Assembly: GCA_031315865.1 (NCBI GenBank)
Contig: JALDRJ010000002.1
Span: 2,144,001 to 2,208,000 of the forward strand
DNA length: 64,000 bases
Reading direction: 5' to 3'
Origin: Nitrospirales bacterium
GTDB lineage: Bacteria; Nitrospirota; Nitrospiria; Nitrospirales; UBA8639
Part shown: in pieces, positions 61,818 to 64,000 of the stretch
How the letters are laid out: each line of letters begins with the position of its first letter
Position numbering within the stretch: the stretch's first letter is position 1
Notes under the pieces: model-generated
Told to the model about the DNA's origin: nothing
Database searches by the model: none
Seen by the model: the letters and a program-made list of their open reading frames with translations, nothing else
Program-made: the position numbers and the translations under genes

Positions 61818-62429
61818 CTACCAATACCAGTAAGGATAGGGGCGATAGAAACCCCCATAGTATCCCCAGTACGGTCCCCCCCAGAACGGTGGGGGAGCGT
61901 AAGGGCGGTATCGATAGCCGAGGTCATCGGCATCTTCCCAAACCTTCAAGTATTCGATGGACAAGGTGGGGTAGGTGTATTCCATCTCGTCAAGAAGTTC
62001 GGTATGGGAGCCGGTTACTTTTCCGACGAGTGTCACGCGGGTGCCGGGAGGAACGGTCGCCGGATCAAGGAACGCTGTTTGACGGGCTATAAAGCGTCCC
62101 TGAGAAAGCGTCCGATCGGTCGTGGGCTCTTGGTCGCTGGACAGGGGAAGCTCCAGGACGGTTAAGCGGGTATGGTCTTTTAATCGTTTTGCCGATAACA
62201 CTTCCCCGCCGACCAGGATTAGGGTGCCGGCGTGCGTATCAGGTGATTCCTTGATCTGCAGGAAGGAAATCTCATGATTAATCTGGCCTTCTAAAGTTTG
62301 CGGGACAATGGAACGAGGCGTGAACGAGCAAGCCGTGAGAAGCAGGCATACCAAAAGACTAAGCCACCAATTGTGGTGGCGCAATGTGTACGTCAGACGG
62401 GGCCTCCATGTATCGGCTTGTGTGATCAT
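61818..62429 (-). CDS. slp: Slp-family outer-membrane lipoprotein
   Basis: A 203-residue lipoprotein with lipobox LLTAC after a hydrophobic segment. The Slp domain (about residues 45-170) has TLILVGGEVLSAKRLKDHTRLTVLELPL and FLDPATVPPGTRVTLVGKV. The C-terminus is rich in Tyr, Pro and Gly (PPPFWGGPYWGYYGGF). Slp proteins appear in starvation or stationary phase in enterobacteria; the role is unclear. Confidence 0.86.
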   Translation of the reverse strand: MITQADTWRPRLTYTLRHHNWWLSLLVCLLLTACSFTPRSIVPQTLEGQINHEISFLQIKESPDTHAGTLILVGGEVLSAKRLKDHTRLTVLELPLSSDQEPTTDRTLSQGRFIARQTAFLDPATVPPGTRVTLVGKVTGSHTELLDEMEYTYPTLSIEYLKVWEDADDLGYRYRPYAPPPFWGGPYWGYYGGFYRPYPYWYW

Positions 62430-62564
62430 AGCTACACGATATCGCGTTTGTTATCGGAATTCAATCGATCCCTTGGCGATATTCCGGCGATACTCGGGCG
62501 ATATCCTGGAATCCCTCTCGTTTGGATGAGAGTCAGATGCATCCAGGCTGATGGCAGTGCCCGT

Positions 62565-63656
62565 CTACGGAGCCGTTTCAGGACTCTTTGCAACCTGCTC
62601 GACCAATTTCTGTATCCGGCCGTCCTCTCCGCCTAAGTCTAGGTATTTCCGGTAGAAGGTCAGGGCGCGTGCCGTGTCTTTCCGGTAAAATTCATAGAAC
62701 GTCCCTAGGTTGTAATACGCTTCGATCAGAGTTGGATCTAATTCGATGGCTTTCGTGTACGCCTGTTCGGACTGTTCGAATTGTTTATTTTCCGCGTAGA
62801 GCAATCCCAAGTTGAGTTGCGTTTCGGCGTGTGTCGGGTCGAGCTGTGTGGCGAGTTCGAATTGCTCGATGGCCAGTTGAGGTTGTCGTTGAACCTGATA
62901 CAGCGACCCAAGGTCATAATGAATACGGGGGAGGTCTGGCTGGTATTGAATGGCTTTCTTGTAGGCGTCAATGGCGGTTGGAATCTCCGATTGCCGTTCA
63001 GCGAGCCGTCCGAGCAAATGCCAGCCCTTCGCATGTTGTGGATGAGCAGACGTAAGCTTCTTGGTTAGAGCCAGAGCTTCCTCGATCATGTTGTCCTGAT
63101 TATCGAGGTAGGCAAGACCGTACAACGCCTCCGCGTCAGAGGGTGCAACCGCCAAGACTGTTTCATAGCCTTTCTTGGCTTTTGCGAACTCCTGCGTGTG
63201 CTCATGAAGTTGAGCCAGGGTCAGCTGCGCTTGCCAATAGTTCGGGTGTACCTTCAACGCCGTGTGTAAGACTTTTCGGGCTTCGTCAAACTGTTGCTGA
63301 TGGATGAGAATGAGCCCCAGGTCATAATAAGCCTTGGCAAAGTTGGGGTTGAGGGCGATGGCTTGACGCAATGCTGACACTGCTTCCGCGGACTCTGGCG
63401 CTTGTCGAAACTGGAGAATGCCAAGCAGGTGATGAGCATCGGCAAAACGCGGGAATTGGGCAATAGCCTGTTTGAGCGTACGTTCGGCTTCGGCTATTTG
63501 CCCTTCTTGCGTCAGAGACAACGCCTGATTATACAGTTCTCGCGCTTCGTGAGCATAGGCCTCGATCGTGGGGGGCAGAAAAGTGGCAGTCAGGAATATG
63601 ATGCCGACCATGATCGTATTGGAAAGAAACCTCGATGTTACTGGGGGACGTCCCAT
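62565..63656 (-). CDS. Exported TPR-repeat protein
   Basis: A 363-residue protein with a signal peptide or anchor (about residues 14-37, ending EAYAHE) and about nine tetratricopeptide repeats to the end, for example AHHLLGILQFRQAPESAEAV and YYNLGTFYEFYRKDTARALT. It probably acts as a periplasmic scaffold; the partner is unknown. ATG 63656 follows GAGGTGGTCTTC; ATG 63674 is an alternative. There is no clear link to its neighbours. Confidence 0.85.
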   Translation of the reverse strand: MGRPPVTSRFLSNTIMVGIIFLTATFLPPTIEAYAHEARELYNQALSLTQEGQIAEAERTLKQAIAQFPRFADAHHLLGILQFRQAPESAEAVSALRQAIALNPNFAKAYYDLGLILIHQQQFDEARKVLHTALKVHPNYWQAQLTLAQLHEHTQEFAKAKKGYETVLAVAPSDAEALYGLAYLDNQDNMIEEALALTKKLTSAHPQHAKGWHLLGRLAERQSEIPTAIDAYKKAIQYQPDLPRIHYDLGSLYQVQRQPQLAIEQFELATQLDPTHAETQLNLGLLYAENKQFEQSEQAYTKAIELDPTLIEAYYNLGTFYEFYRKDTARALTFYRKYLDLGGEDGRIQKLVEQVAKSPETAP

Positions 63657-63820
63657 GAAGACCACCTCATTCATGTTTGATAGCAATGATCCGAATGTCA
63701 GGAATGACCGGACAGGAAACGTATCAAAGAACAAACCCGATACGATTGATCTATCGGCCTTGTTACCAGGCCTGGATGCACGTACCTCGAATGTTCAATT
63801 ATAGAAAAGATCGACAAGGG

Positions 63821-63865
63821 AAAAAAGGAAAAGCCCCGGTCTCTGTCATGAAGAGCCCAGGGCTT
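63821..63865 (-). terminator. Intrinsic terminator of the right-edge minus-strand gene
   Basis: On the minus strand AAGCCC-T-GG-G-CTCT pairs with AGAG-A-CC-G-GGGCTT around a TCATGAC loop, followed by TTCCTTTTTT. It lies 35 bp after the stop codon of the partial gene at 63900-64000. Confidence 0.75.
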
Positions 63866-63899
63866 CTCGTGGTTGCGTGTCTTTGCAGTCTAGATGTTG

Positions 63900-64000
63900 C
63901 TATCGGAGTATGATTAATTGACCTTTCGGGTCTCCTGATTCAGGATTGCTGTAGTTCAAGACATTATTGGCCGTGACATAGGTCAGGTCACTTGTCGGGA
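63900..64000 (-). CDS. C-terminal end of a protein continuing beyond the window
   Basis: The frame reads PTSDLTYVTANNVLNYSNP and ends with PKGQLIILR before TAG (63900-63902). Only 32 complete codons are visible, so no family can be assigned. The adjacent minus-strand terminator supports it being a real gene end. Confidence 0.55.
   Translation of the reverse strand, partial: PTSDLTYVTANNVLNYSNPESGDPKGQLIILR

Overview
The window comes from a diderm (Gram-negative) bacterium. It encodes Pal, CpoB, a pilus secretin, several lipoproteins and an Slp-type outer-membrane lipoprotein. Moderate G+C, a complete Flp/Tad locus with tiny Flp pilins behind a c-di-GMP riboswitch, and the many membrane glycosyltransferases are most like Nitrospirota (Nitrospira-like). 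No rRNA or other decisive marker is present, so this placement is inference. I saw no insertion sequence, prophage, CRISPR array or tRNA gene.

Layout. (1) 1-7400: decarboxylating 6-phosphogluconate dehydrogenase (cut by the left edge) and a GH15 glucoamylase/trehalase-type enzyme; an AmgK-MurU pair that fits MurNAc recycling; and a PAS-GAF-PAS-GGDEF diguanylate cyclase. (2) 8000-10300: pal and cpoB of the Tol-Pal envelope system. (3) 10600-31300: a surface-glycan region. It starts with a small YIDPGTGS membrane protein, a NoeA-like methyltransferase and two tandem membrane alkaline-phosphatase/sulfatase-fold proteins. Next is a minus-strand operon that encodes what looks like a complete route to polyprenyl-phosphoryl-D-arabinofuranose (HAD-UbiA fusion, DprE1-like, DprE2-like) behind a GT-C transferase. 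Further GT-C/GT87/STT3-like membrane proteins, a DUF362/cyclase-toroid pair, a methyltransferase and a GT2 polyprenyl-phosphate sugar synthase follow.

(4) 31450-49500: a Flp/Tad pilus island. A canonical c-di-GMP-I riboswitch heads module 1 (three intact flp genes, one decayed flp, tadE-like, two tadG-like genes). The secretion machine follows (tadV, cpaB, cpaC, lipoprotein, cpaE/tadZ, cpaF/tadA, tadB, tadC, tadD). Module 2 follows (two flp genes with duplicated leaders, tadE-like, tadG-like). (5) 49950-64000: YihY-type membrane protein, agmatine to putrescine genes (aguB, aguA), a beta-hydroxyacid dehydrogenase, an ABC-class ATPase (COG3044 type), an HD-GYP phosphodiesterase, a secreted Lon-like protease domain without an ATPase, a HAD phosphatase, a response regulator, a secreted protein of unknown function, Slp lipoprotein and a TPR protein.

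How it may fit together (inference). The window holds a c-di-GMP synthase, a c-di-GMP hydrolase and a c-di-GMP sensing RNA in front of pilin genes, so attachment by Tad pili is probably switched by c-di-GMP. The neighbouring lipid-linked arabinose and polyprenyl-phosphate hexose pathways, together with several GT-C enzymes and an STT3-like protein, could decorate the envelope or the pili themselves. D-arabinofuranose on type IV pilins is known from some Pseudomonas aeruginosa strains, but a link to Tad pilins here is only a hypothesis.
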